Origin: Chaunax sp. Z400
Taxonomy: Eukaryota; Chordata; Actinopteri; Lophiiformes; Chaunacidae
Length of the DNA: 64,000 nt
Assembly (NCBI GenBank): GCA_037577475.1
Contig: CM075206.1
Coordinates: 11,018,401-11,082,400, forward strand
Direction: 5' to 3'
Positions 1 through 12,094 of this stretch are shown piece by piece. Position numbers and translations under genes: made by a program. Numbering within the stretch: position 1 is the first letter of the stretch; every line of letters begins with the position of its first letter. The notes below the pieces were generated by a model. That model ran no database searches. It saw nothing but the letters and a program-made list of their open reading frames with translations, and had not been told where the DNA came from.

Positions 1-1123
1 AGATGAAACTGTCCAGAAAAATAGTTTATGAACGTATTTATTTTGAGACCTTTTGATGCACCAAGAAGTTCACACAACACAATTGGGGTTTTTTTCTCTT
101 ATAGTAAAGTTTATGATTATTGATTGAAGAAAAAGGCCAGACATGTCGCTTTTTGTTGAAAGGTTCTTTTCAGTCTTTATGTGTTTGCAGAATGTAAAAG
201 TTACAGTAAGCGACAATAATACATGCTGGATGTGCAGGGGAGGGAGGAAAACAGGAGGCATCTAAAAACAAATCCTCATCATTACAAAAACAAATGAATC
301 AAGTGTAATAATATGCATCACACTGCACACTAAACCGGAGCAAATAGAAACAACAAGGAGAGATCAATTAAAACCATAAAAATACAAATTTGAATCGTAA
401 ACATATATAGAAACGAGAAACTTAAAAAAAGAGAACTGAGAAAAGGAGCTAGAAACGTTGAAAATCGAAGTAGAACCATTAAAATGGAAGCAGAAAAATT
501 ACAATTGAAATAGAAACACTAGAATGGAATAAGAAACATAAAAGAGGCAAATGGAAAAATGAAAGAGCAACTGGAATGGAATTAGAAACATAAAAAGGAC
601 CTGACTAAAATGTGAAAAGAATAAATGAGGTGAATGTATAGTCTTTGATTTTATAGTCTGTAGGGTAGAGAGGGGGAAAAACACACAGCTTTGATCTCAG
701 AATCCTGGAAGAAAGTATCTGCAGCGGCGTGTCCAGCTTCCAGCTTGTAAGGGCATCCCATCAACCTGGCGATGGAAGTGGGAAGTCGGTGAGGGATCAT
801 GCCCTTGTAACTGTGACTCCCAGCGGTTGGTCGGGCACTTGCGCTTTGTGATGTTATGAAAATGGGAGTTTGAGATATCAGACATTCTAAATCAAAAGAA
901 AAAACAAACACATGGGTCCTGATAAACCAAAGTGATCATCACATTTATTTAAATATAATATATTTATTCAAGTGAAAAGTCCCACAGCCCTGAACAGAAT
1001 AAAACCTCATCCTCCCCAACATTCTTTTCTCTTAGCTTTCACCTTGAATCAACTCGCTCGCTTTTCTTTAGATTCACTTTGAAAATGAGCTTTTCTGTTA
1101 GCGTGTCGGTGCATGTATGTGCA
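1..1123. other. Intergenic flank, no supported gene
   Basis: The sequence is AT-rich, with a strongly purine-biased plus strand at about 400-600. That stretch repeats loose variants of a motif like ATGGAATTAGAAACATAAAA, which looks like a decayed tandem array. A short open minus-strand frame at about 651-911 has no recognisable family match and no convincing pair of splice sites, so it is not called as an exon. Confidence 0.5.
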
Positions 1124-1149
1124 TGTGTGTGTGTGTGTGTGTGTGTGTG
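1124..1149. repeat. (TG)n microsatellite
   Basis: An uninterrupted TG dinucleotide run of 13 units, preceded by looser TGCATG/TGTATG steps. Confidence 0.95.
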
Positions 1150-1763
1150 GGTGTTGCGTTTAATGTTGCTGTAACTGAGCATTGATGGTGCTCCGGGTCA
1201 AGGTTTCATGTTGTGTACCGTGGAGACGCAGGCTGATTAAGAGGCTTTGTGGCGTTTAATGGCTCTGAGGTCCAGCCGTTCCACACGGGCTTTTCAACCA
1301 GTGGCCGCAGACGTCCCTTTCTCCTCTGAGGAGACCCACTCCTGTACCAGAACCTCCTGAACCTCCACTGCAGCAGCCAGCCAGCAAATACAACCTGAAA
1401 TTCTCCACAAACACCAGTCAATGCCATCTCCATAATGCTCACTCAATTCTGTCTCGCTTTTTAACGTCAGCCCCTGTACCCCTGTCGGTCTCTCCCAGTT
1501 CTGCTTCCCAGAACAGTTCCGTTTCTCATCTGCCTATCAACCTGTTTTTCTTTATTTCTGATTGTCTCTCAGTGGTTGTTTTTCTCTGTAATATACACAT
1601 ACACACCACTTTCTCTATCTCTCTCCATCTCTGTCAGACTTCGTGAGCAATATAACCTGTCAAATTGAGTCACAGTGATTTGCTGTCAATCAACCTGGCA
1701 TAGGCAGGGTGGCACACATGCAGGGGAATGAGTGGATGATGAGGTGTGTGCACAAATGCTGGG

Positions 1764-1811
<48 letters not shown>

Positions 1812-4800
1812 GGAGGAGGTTTCAGGTGTGTGAGAGTGGGTCTGCCAGTGTGAGGGCTGAAAAGAAAAAATAAATAAATGTGATGGAGCTGGTAGGGATG
1901 ACCTTGCAACACAGCAGAAATATCTAAGTGGCTATGAAAAAAAAGCATTTTTTAAAAACGAGATAAAGGGGTGAGCACAATAGCTTGGGACAGCTGTAAC
2001 CCAAATAAATAAATAGATAAATGAATAAATAAAACACCCAAAAACCAAAGTTTTGCATAAAACTTCTGGCAACTTTTCCGGCACAACTCCCATGAGTAAA
2101 GTGCAAAGATGATATCTCTGTGAATGCACAAACACAAATGAACAAACTGCTGCCGTCACGTTGACACTCTCATTGCAGCTCTACCACCTCAGCTCTATAA
2201 CCTCAACGATATATTATGCTCCGGATAAAAGTTTGACGATAAAAAAAAAGTTGGGCTCTTTGGCCACCTTTTCCGTGCATAAGCCAGAGTATTAAATAGA
2301 AAAAGGATCTCCAGGCTTCAATTACCGGTTTTTGCAGCACTTCATTGTTTTGCCCACGCTCACTTTTAATTGAAAGGAGGTTTTCGTAGCGTTTCATGGA
2401 ATATAGTTCCGATGCAATGGAGTTTAAAATGAAGCCAAGGATGCACAGGAGGTGCAAATTAGCCTCTCTTACGCAGATACACACATCCACAGTGTCACCT
2501 CATTACTGTTTGCTTGTTGTTTATTGCATTCAAGCCTCTATGGAGTACATGCACCATGTTAGGCAAGAAGGGAAGAAAGCTCCCTCTCGCAGAGACACAC
2601 AGAGAGAAGTCAGTCGTCAAGGGGCATTACAGTGGATATCAGTGTTAACACAAGAAATTGCCTCCCTGCTCGGGGGCTTGTGAGTGTTAATCAGGCTTGA
2701 CAAAGTTTGCTCTTCAGTGCGTGACTCAGAGCATGGTGTTTTATCTGCACTCTTGGTTCTGCTGCTTCTGTCAAGGCTACATCAGTGGCACAGGCTGCGT
2801 TCGTCTTACAGCTGAATGCAGGGCGGAACAAATGAAGTGACTTTATAATCTTTGGGCATAGAGAAATGATAAATCCCCAAACTGCTGATATTGAGACAAA
2901 TTCTCCTTCTAGTGTGTGAGATAAGGAGTACAGTGAACCTTTTCAAAAAGCCAAATCTCATCAAATAAATACATTATCACATTTCCCTGTTGGAGGCAGA
3001 CAATGGTGGAATTACTATGCCTACAGCAGCTGCAGGGTGTCGTATCTTTTATCCTCCCGATAAGATAAAACATTCTCTCATTTCCTTTGTTTTACATTTC
3101 ACACATTGGAGGCAAGGTGATCTCTCCCAGAGGTGTGGGCTCCCATGTTAAGCAGCCTGTTACTGACAGAAAAGATGTCATTCATTATGAAAAATGCCTA
3201 ATGAGATCTTCCCCCGAATACCACCTGTGATTTGAAACGCGACTATCCCACCGCTGAATTTTTTATGACAATATTAAATATTTAACATATGAATAAAGAC
3301 TGAGTTGACAAAGCAATTAGATATTGACTGACCTTTTCGGTCTGTTTAGTATTCTGTATCACTCACTCAAGACTCATTTTACAGCCGCACTGAGCGGTAA
3401 GGAGAGGAGGCAGCGGTAAAAGTGCCACAGATATATTCCAATCAATCAGTGCCTGAGGAGTCTGGGGGACAATTACAAAGTTTTCATGTCTTAGGCAAAG
3501 CTTACGCAACAAGGCACAGTGATATGAGATGAAGCAGCGCTACGCCTGAAAAGCTAGTGGAAGGACAATTTCACCGCTGACATGGGAAGGATGGCGCCAG
3601 GTTATTTTGGTCAAGAACACACTCAACATGAATTTCCAAGCACCTCAGTGCAAAAAGGCTGGAGGTAAAATGCCAAGCTCATTATTTCACATGTCATCGT
3701 CATGCTATACATACCGAGACGTTGCTATGGTGTAAATTTCATCAAGTTTGTACTTTATAATAAAACCTTTGTGGCACAGGAAAGGACAGATGGTACATAC
3801 ATGCAAGGAAGAAATAGAAACTTGAGTAACTATGGGTTTTTAAGAAACTACTGGATTAAAATATAAGTTATCAGGCATGTGGAGTGCAATGCCTACTGAT
3901 TTACTGCAGCAGATTTAGAATACAACACAATAGAGGTTTTATTTTCATTTACAGCTAACACAATAGACAAACCTTGAACCCAAACAAAAAGGTGAACCAC
4001 ATCCATCCCCGTCAAAGCCATTGGAAGCCATTCCAACCACCGACTGATGGCCTTGCAGACGTGGAAAGCAATTAGTCTGACAGCTCTCCAATTTTCTGTT
4101 CTACAGCAATTACAGTAAAGTCTCATCATCTCCTCTTCCCTCTAGATAAGGAGCGAAAGGGGAAAAATAGCAGAGTGATGTCTGAAGGTCTTTGCACATT
4201 CGCTGTTCTCCATCTCCTTCACCCAAGGTTCCACAGGGAGAGGACCTACACTGCAATACATGACCTGGGATTGAGATGGGATCAGGGAGACGTGTAAGCA
4301 TGGGGCAAACCCATTACCATCGACATGGAGTAGACGTAGTGGGCCCTGTGTAACTGCCCACGCCTCAAACTGACACTAAAGCTGAAGTTTCTCACACCAA
4401 GTAAGTGCCACAGCTCCAATACGTGACAATTTTGCACTTTGTGCACATATTTGTGCAGCAGACTGTGACAAAGCACCAGCATACTGGCTTGAGCAAAGCC
4501 CTCACATACCCACGAGTCCACACTTTGGGCCTAACAGACAAAGAAGTGCTGCATCCGTCTCTTGTTTTGGATGATGAAGTAAGAGAGCACAAAGGTCTCT
4601 GAGCCTCGTGGCTGATGTTAGGTGAGCAGTATATGCCGTTGTCTTTATCCGCAAGATTCTTTATGAAAAGCTGCACAGACAGGAACTCGAGGACCCCATC
4701 GCCCACTGATGTGAACCCTGGCAGGAGGGCCAGCTGGAGGATGGCTGCTCCCTAAAACCCAAGAAGAGACGTCTGCAGCGGAGCAGTTTTTGACAGCACC

Positions 4801-5589
4801 ATTACTTCTTGTGTGCAACATGAATCCCACACATCCTCCTCCAATGACCCTGAATACTCTATAAAAGAACTGGCCATACCAATATACGTGTTAAATATCG
4901 GCTGTAACATCGCAGTTCTATTGGATCGATAACGTTGCTGACACAGGAAACCTGCCTCTTTCAGCCCTATTACAGTGAGTCACGGTAGAAAAATGGGGTA
5001 AAAGGTGAATTAAATGATTATGACAGAATGTGAGACCAGCTGTGAGCCAGAGGAATTCATGTTGCTACGCTATCAATTGTAAAGAGGGTATGTTTGCATT
5101 ATTAGATGCTCTCTATAAATACAAACAAACAGGTATTACCAGTAATTAGATAGGACCTTTTTCATTGTTTAAGCGGCGATGAAAATGCATACCTGCTGAA
5201 ATGATGTTGGCAGGTTTCCTCATATCCTCCTCCTGTCTGCATCACATACGCATGCACCCTCCCACACACAAGCTGTGAAAGTAGAAAGGCCAGTGACACT
5301 GGCAGCTAATTAGTGACGTGCCTCATTAGTCGCAAAGTCTCCATCTCTGGCCCCAGCAATTATCCCTCTCAGGACCGCACCAAGGTTGAGCATCCCTGTC
5401 TTCATCTCTCTGTTGTCCTCCCTCCCCCCTCCCTTGAGGTAGGATGTCAAAGCTTTTTTCAAGATTTCTCTCTTTTTTTATTTTCAAGTTAAAGTCAAAA
5501 TGTGTTTAGTTGAAAAAATGCTTAAACCGAATATTTTAATGTTGTGTTAAGATAATAAATAACAATGCATTTTAGCCATTTTAACCATT
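1150..5589. other. Gene-poor intergenic stretch
   Basis: No open frame here matches a family I know, and no adjoining splice pattern supports an exon. Apart from the TG microsatellite at 1766-1809 the sequence is unique-looking, moderately AT-rich DNA. It lies far downstream of the mtrr stop codon, so long 3' transcripts or enhancers are possible but not visible. Confidence 0.5.
1766..1809. repeat. (GT)n microsatellite
   Basis: A pure GT dinucleotide run of 22 units directly after a short G run. Open frames crossing it are artefacts of the repeat. Confidence 0.95.
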
Positions 5590-5810
5590 TGTGGTCCCCA
5601 GAGGACGAATCCCTCTGACTTTTCATCTAGCAACACCATCTGGTCAAAATTTGAATGTGTCTTTGGTTTATGACCAAATACAAGTACCTTCAATGATCTA
5701 AATTCCCCTCATCCTCAGCTGTAGCTGTTTTTATTGAGTGCTGTTTGTAAAATGTCACCACACTAAATGATCAGCATGTAGCTCACAGCACACATCATTA
5801 GTACAGCCTC
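5590..5810. repeat. Old dispersed teleost-type repeat (degenerate)
   Basis: This block resembles a dispersed repeat I recall from many teleost genomes. It has phrases such as GTGGTCCCCAGAGGA, then GACTTTTCATCTAGC, then TTTGGTTTATGACCAAATAC, then a CCTCAGCTGTA core, and ends in a region rich in AGCATGTAGC-like steps. It is diverged and carries no coding frame. Recognition is from memory; the family name and exact ends are not established. Confidence 0.45.
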
Positions 5811-6717
5811 ATACAGCCACTCTATGTTGATCCGTGGACCATCTTGAGGACCCAACCGGCCAAATTCAACTCACACAAACGTACTCCTTTACCCACTCCT
5901 GGTGATCTGCCTCCAAGAGACTGTTATATAACAAATACCACTGCTGCTGTCTGAGACGCAGAGACAGAAATTGAATTATAATAACATTTTGAAGATGAGG
6001 ATTGGGTCTTTTGGGGTAAAGGCATTGAGCTCCAGTAATGTAAGAGTGACCCACATAAATTGGGAGTATTAGCCAAATTGGCTTGGTACAAAAGCCTCTC
6101 CACTCCAGCTTTTCAGCTTGTAGATATTCCTACTGTAAGACATCTGAATTTATTTAATCAGCAAATACTTCAAGCAATGATTAATGTCCGTGGGACTTTA
6201 GTCACTGCTAACAAGTGGGATTAACTTATGTAGTAAAAGTGTTCTCTAAAACATTGAAAAGAAATAAAATTCACCCATAACAAAAGTAACTAAGACATAC
6301 AGAAACAGGGTTCCTGTCAAAACTCTCTTTTTACCAGCAGCATAACTGTGTCTTTAGCTGGCAGGGTGAAGTACAAGAACAGCAGAGCAAATAAACACAA
6401 ATGCTCATTTTGTCTTATAAAATACACCCAAAAAAAAGCATGCAACATATGTCTTACTTTGGCTACTAAAATTGAAAAGAAATGCAAAAAAAATAATCTC
6501 TAGAAGCAGTTTTTTGTTTGTTTGTTCCAGGCTACTGTGGAAACACAGTGGTGTGACAGCACACTCTTTGAAAAGGATGTATAAGGCTCATTCCAAGATA
6601 ACAAAAAGTTAATAATTTTACTTTTCATGTGATTATACATATATTCCTTATATTATTACTTATATTCTATAGATATACCTACATACATACATATATATAT
6701 TCCTTTTATGCCAATAT

Positions 6718-6768
6718 TATATAAGATAAGATATCCCTTTATTAGTCCCACAGTGGGGAAATTTAACA
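6718..6768. repeat. Short teleost repeat tail-like segment
   Basis: This segment reads TTTATTAGTCCCACAGTGGG followed by GAAATTTAA, a phrase I recall from retroposon-like tails scattered through teleost genomes. Only about 50 bp is recognisable, so it is a fragment at best. Confidence 0.4.
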
Positions 6769-6945
6769 TAACCACATACATCATACTGGACTTTTGAATC
6801 AATAAGACATAAAGTAGATTTGTACAATGTTGCAGCAATATCTCTATTAAAAAGGCTGGGATCTGGAAAATATGTCAGTGCTTTAAAAACCCAGTAAACA
6901 AATTATCATCAGTTCATTCAAGGCAGGATTCTTTTCCCTCTGATT

Positions 6946-6980
6946 CATCGTGACGTAATGGTCTAGATTACGTCATGATG
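6946..6980. promoter_or_regulatory. Palindrome with two CRE/bZIP-like half sites
   Basis: The arms are CATCGTGACGTAAT and ATTACGTCATGATG. They form 14-bp inverted repeats with one mismatch around a 7-nt spacer. Each arm contains TGACGTAA, a composite CREB/ATF and PAR-bZIP type site. Regulatory function is inferred from the motif only. Confidence 0.35.
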
Positions 6981-6988
6981 GACTGTTA

Positions 6989-7090
6989 GAGGTATTTAAG
7001 TAGCAGTCTTCTTTGGGTGCAGATAAAATAAGCCGCTGGAGGTACCTCTTAAAGTACCACTTCTCTTTGCGTGCAGAGAAAATACTGAGC
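6989..7090. repeat. Imperfect tandem duplication, two ~50-bp units
   Basis: Unit one starts GAGGTATTTAAGTAGC and unit two starts GAGGTACCTCTTAAAGTACC. Both continue through a CTTT-GxGTGCAGA-AAAAT stretch. The two copies are diverged and directly follow the CRE-type palindrome. Confidence 0.5.
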
Positions 7091-10000
7091 ATCAACTGGA
7101 ATATTGCCAAAATATTATACCACATTAAGAAGCAGGGTACAAACAGTCGTTAAAACTAATTGCAGACTTGAACCCCTTTTCGTTAGCATTTTTTCATTCC
7201 CTCTCCTGTGGCTCTTGAATCTTTGATTCTTCATTAAAACTCCACTTTTCACCTATTTTTGCCAGTTCAGAAGCAGAATAATTACAGCTTAAACTTTCTG
7301 TTGCAGTTTACTTTTCCAAAGTAAAGCTGAATTTTAAACTAGACTTTTGAATGGGCTACCGGGGTGGTCCAAGTTTCAAATATTTGACTGGCATATTATT
7401 TGGATATGACTATGTGCATATCTGCCTCCCCATCTCATCTGAACCACTCAGAGAAATACAGAATTTGCTGTCTCTGCCCAGCATGCTCCAAGCTACAGCA
7501 AAACCAACTCACACGGAGTTAGATTAGGTAAATCTGTTCAGGTCAGGTCCAAGCCCAAGGTGAGTACTAATACCACAAAGTTCACTCTCAGCACTACTCA
7601 CTGAGCAGTAAAATCGCTCCGGCATTACACCCAACTTCCAGCTCCTGATGCTTGACTGGCTCACTTATCTTCTCAAAGCTCACGAAAAGCTACTGATAGT
7701 GCAGGCTTTCTCTCTGGTATAGCAGACCTCTCAAGTCCTCATCAGTCATCAGTGCATGGCAGCCTATCAGCTTTCGCTACCTGATTCCACATGAATATCA
7801 AAAACTATCCAGTGGAAAGAGAAAAGTGATATGACAATCAAGGTGGGGATCGTGGTGTGTTTGTCAGCGAGAGGAAAGCAGAAGACAGATGAAACCTCCA
7901 GGAGTCAAATCAAGAAGTGAGACGAGGCACCGCTGGCTCACGGCATGCACACTCAGGTGGAGCAATCTTCCTCCTTGCCATGTCACTCCAGACTTTGACA
8001 TTGTGTTCTCAGAGAGTTGTGTGCTTTGACGAATAAAGTTCATCCAAAGCTGCTTTTCTTTAAACAGACTGAGACAAACAATGGTTAATGGAAGTGCATA
8101 TACTAAAACATGGACTCAAGCTGCTGCTCCTGCAAGCAACATGACGATATGGTAAATATGAGGGCTGGATGTGGCAGAGGGATCATCAGCTGTGTACTTC
8201 ATGCAGTTACATACATCCCCAAAAGAACTGTAAAGTGTTCTCGAGAAGTCAGCAAGTCCTGAATATGACAGCTTTTTTCCAACCTGAATTTTTTTTTTCC
8301 CTGCACTGCTCCTCTCTCTCCTCGTAGTTTGATTTATGAGACATCATAACAACTGCGTTATATTGTCCCACTGAAAGAGAAACAACCTGACAGACACTCC
8401 TGTGAGCATCAGGGAGGACAAGAAACTAGATGGAGTCTCTGATTAAACCTGCAACAAAGATGTGGTCAAGACCTCGGTGACAAATGTTTTGTCTTTGTCT
8501 TGTTCTGCTTCAAAATGCAGTGATTTGCATTTTTCTTTATAAAGTGGTTTATTTTCCAGACTGAACATGCAAATATTTGGATAGTACTGCTCAGAACAGG
8601 AACGCTCTGCAGCAAATATGTCTTATTTCTTATACCTTTAGATTCAAGTTTGTGAGTCTATATTTGTTGTCTAACCTCAGAATATGTTGTCATGAAACAA
8701 TTCTTGGAGTCTACGTTTTCCAGCATTGTTTCCCTGAACCCTCTGAGGTTTATGGAAAATATCCTCGGCACTCAAACGTCTTTTGCAGTTCCTCCATTTC
8801 TGATGTTCATGAGCTCACATGAGACCCAGAGAAATCTGTCAGAGACAGTGATTTATCACAGAGCCGCTGCCAGACGACAGATTAACGACAAGATTTACGC
8901 CTCAGTGGTTTTCTTGAGTGTATGTGTCTGTGTGTATATGTGTGCATGCTATCAAACATGTGTTCATAAGCATGTGAGGGAAATGCATCAGACTCATGTA
9001 TGAAATGACTTTACATTATTGTGATTACTTTGCTTACAGAATGGTAGAAAGCCCTCTCGGTTTATTAGTTTAAATGATATTCTGTATAATGAACAGAAAC
9101 AGGAGTGTGACTGGAGCAGTAACCTTGGATCCTGGTCCTCTGGGCACCGAACTTGCAGGATCCATCCAATCGGGGAATGATTTACATCTGGAGCCACAGG
9201 TGGTCACAATTAAATGCAATCAACTAGCTGGAGAGACAATCAGCAGGACTGTGAGTACCATGGGGTAGAGAACCAGGATGTATAACCACCATACTGGACA
9301 CAAGAATTAAAACTTGTAATTAAGTGTCAGGATATTATATTACTGACGTTAAAACGCAACACAGGAACCCGACATGGGCAAATGGACTGGGAGCAAAGCC
9401 ACGCCAGAAGTGATGTATTCACATGGAGTCGTGGCTGTTCCTTTAACTTCTGTCACTTGTGGCCATGTTGACTAAAGAAATGCGTGTTGACAAGAGAAAT
9501 CAATCATCCTGATGGATGGGATGTTGCAGCTTTCAAGTTACGTTCAAGAATGACTCAAATATAAATCATCACTTACTATACTGGGAACTGAAGTCTGATA
9601 TTAGTTTTACTGTGGCTGCATAACTTAGACTCATACGCCTAAAGTCATAATATAATGGTAGACACACAAATCACATGTGTAACTAATAATGCCACTGGGT
9701 TACACTGGCACACCTAAATGGAATGGAGCAGTCATTTATATTATAACCTAACACCAGTATTTTCTGGTGAGGTTAAACGTCTGCTGTGAATAATTGAATA
9801 ATTGAAATCACCTGTGTGTGCGGAACCCCTAATAACATGTTAATTTTTCTGGGTGGGAGATAAACTCAGAATCTGACATTACAATATAAGGCTTGTGCTG
9901 ATTGGCTCAACACAGGATGGTCTGGATTTGAACTAAATCTCCCAAATTGAAAAGAGTGTTTTTGAACAAAATAACAACAACAAAAAAAACAAAGTGAATT

Positions 10001-12034
10001 TATGTGACAATTCAAGAGTATTTATAGTCTTAAATTATTTTTTTAAAATATTGGTTATGTTTAATTCAGACCAATCTTAGTGCAGTTAAGAGTGAGTAAT
10101 TACATTTGTGACCTTCAGAGCCTGATTGCCCAGAAGAGGAAGAAAATAGTACACTACCTTGGGCTTAAAATAGGCGAAATAAAGATGAACTGTGATCTCT
10201 GCTTGTCACAAATATACTGTCAATAGTATCGCTCTTGATTCCTCTGAATGATGCTTTGGCTGCTAATGGAATAAAAGTGGGCCACTGTCAAAGCACAGCC
10301 ATTATCTGAGTCCTGATACTGTGAATGCTGTATAGGTAAAGCCTGGGCTTTCATCTACTAATTAAATGCCTGCTGTGAGCATTTTTCCATCAGTGTGGCC
10401 ACTACTTGAAAACTAAGATGTGCTAATTGCAAATAACAAAGTTCTCTCGAATATTAATGCAGTGGTTGGAAAAATTAGGTGCCTCACCAGTCACTTAGTG
10501 ACAGTCGTGGCAGCGTATAGTTGCAACATCGCGGCTTCAAAAGAAAAACTCCATGTTTATAAAGCTTCTTTCACAGGCTCTGGATCAAACCCAAGTATAA
10601 TGGCTCTCTGGAAAAATTAGATCCTTAACAGATGTGTGGGTGTGCCATTGTTTGGTCCTTCAGTGTGATGCATTCTGCAATGTAATAATGAAATGCTTCT
10701 CTCATAGTGTTGAACTCACAAAAAGAGTTGCACACTTGGTCATTGTGATCTTCTGCAAAGTGTAGGCGAGGTGTATGGTGTATGCCTGTGTGTGTTGGGT
10801 TTAGATGAAGGATTAATCAATAGTTTCATATCTTAAGTCCATAACAATAGATAAAATGACTTTATAATGTGAAAGAGTAGCTTGTGGAACAGAGTATTAT
10901 CATCCAACTCACCTCTTGCCCCTTTGCTTTACAGAGCTTGTTAGCATCTTGCAGCAATCTGTAAGGGTTTTACGGCTTTAGTGTTAAGAATAGACGGTAT
11001 TCTCCAGGTGAAAGGTTTCGTTAAACCGACTGTGTGCTAGGCCCACCAGCCCACCACCAGACAGCAGACATGTACCTTTAACACGGCCTGTTCAAGGCGG
11101 GACTGTTGCACCTGTATTAACTTAACCATTCCGTATAAACGTTACAAAGGCGTAATGAGGGGGAATCATTGTTGTTCCACCTCCGACAAAGCAGCTGAGG
11201 ATGGACGTCTGTAAAAACATGAGGCTGTAGGACTGGTCAGGGGTGAGGTCTCATTTTGGGAGGTAGCCTACACTTGTTTGGGGTTTTTTTCCCAGGATTT
11301 AGATGAAAAGATTGGAATGACACTCATGTCTAGTAAATAAAGCTTGAGTTTAGAGGTGGTTAGCTTAGCATAAATAATGAAAGCCGTGGGTAGCTGCAGA
11401 ATTTCCCTGCCAGCACAACCAAAGTTCACTTGCCCTTTTTTTTAATAACAAAAACCGAAGTTAAAAAGTTGCAAGTTTTCGTTTTGCATGGCGTTATGTG
11501 CCAAACTATTTGGCCAGGAGCATTGGTGGACTTTAAGTCATAGTAGCTTGTTTTCCAGTGGTGCTATGCAGTTTTGAGTCTTTACTTCTAATACATGTGA
11601 ATATCTCTGCAGATCAAATTCATTAATACCCAATAAACAGGGAACAATTCCTGTGTTGATGCATGCTTTGCCTTGAACACTGAAATCCTGCAATTCGAAC
11701 ACTTTGTGCTGTAACCTGTGTATAATTGTTCTTTGTACATAAACCTATGGATTTTTCTATGAAACTGTAATTACAGAGCAAAATCCCAGCTGTGTCATTA
11801 ACAGGCACATGGGTTGTCACGTTATGAGAGGATGAATAATCACACAGTTTCTCATTTTTAAATACATCCTTAATGCATTATTTTACCTCAGGGGCTGTAT
11901 ATCACCCTTTATTATTTTTATTTTTTTCAAAATTTGCATTTGATGAAGGTATAAAGTATTTAAGAACCCTCCTGGATCCTTGTTATGCAAGATGCATGTG
12001 ATGTGTTTTTCTTTTTTTTTAATTAATGTCCACA

Positions 12035-12036
<2 letters not shown>

Positions 12037-12090
<54 letters not shown>
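12037..12090. repeat. (TG)n microsatellite
   Basis: A pure TG dinucleotide run of 27 units. Confidence 0.97.

Positions 12091-12094
<4 letters not shown>

Larger units (their letters stand above)
5811..12036. other. Gene-poor intergenic stretch
   Basis: No exon is supported. Within it lie a short teleost repeat-like segment at about 6718-6768, a CRE-type palindrome at 6946-6980 and an imperfect tandem duplication at 6989-7090, each listed separately. The rest is AT-rich single-copy-looking DNA. Confidence 0.5.

Noticed and set aside
651..911. Minus-strand open frame (ASARPTAGSHSYKGMIPHR...) considered as an isolated exon
   Set aside because: No family match that I recognise, no partner exon, and an overlapping alternative frame is equally open. 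Composition alone is not enough.
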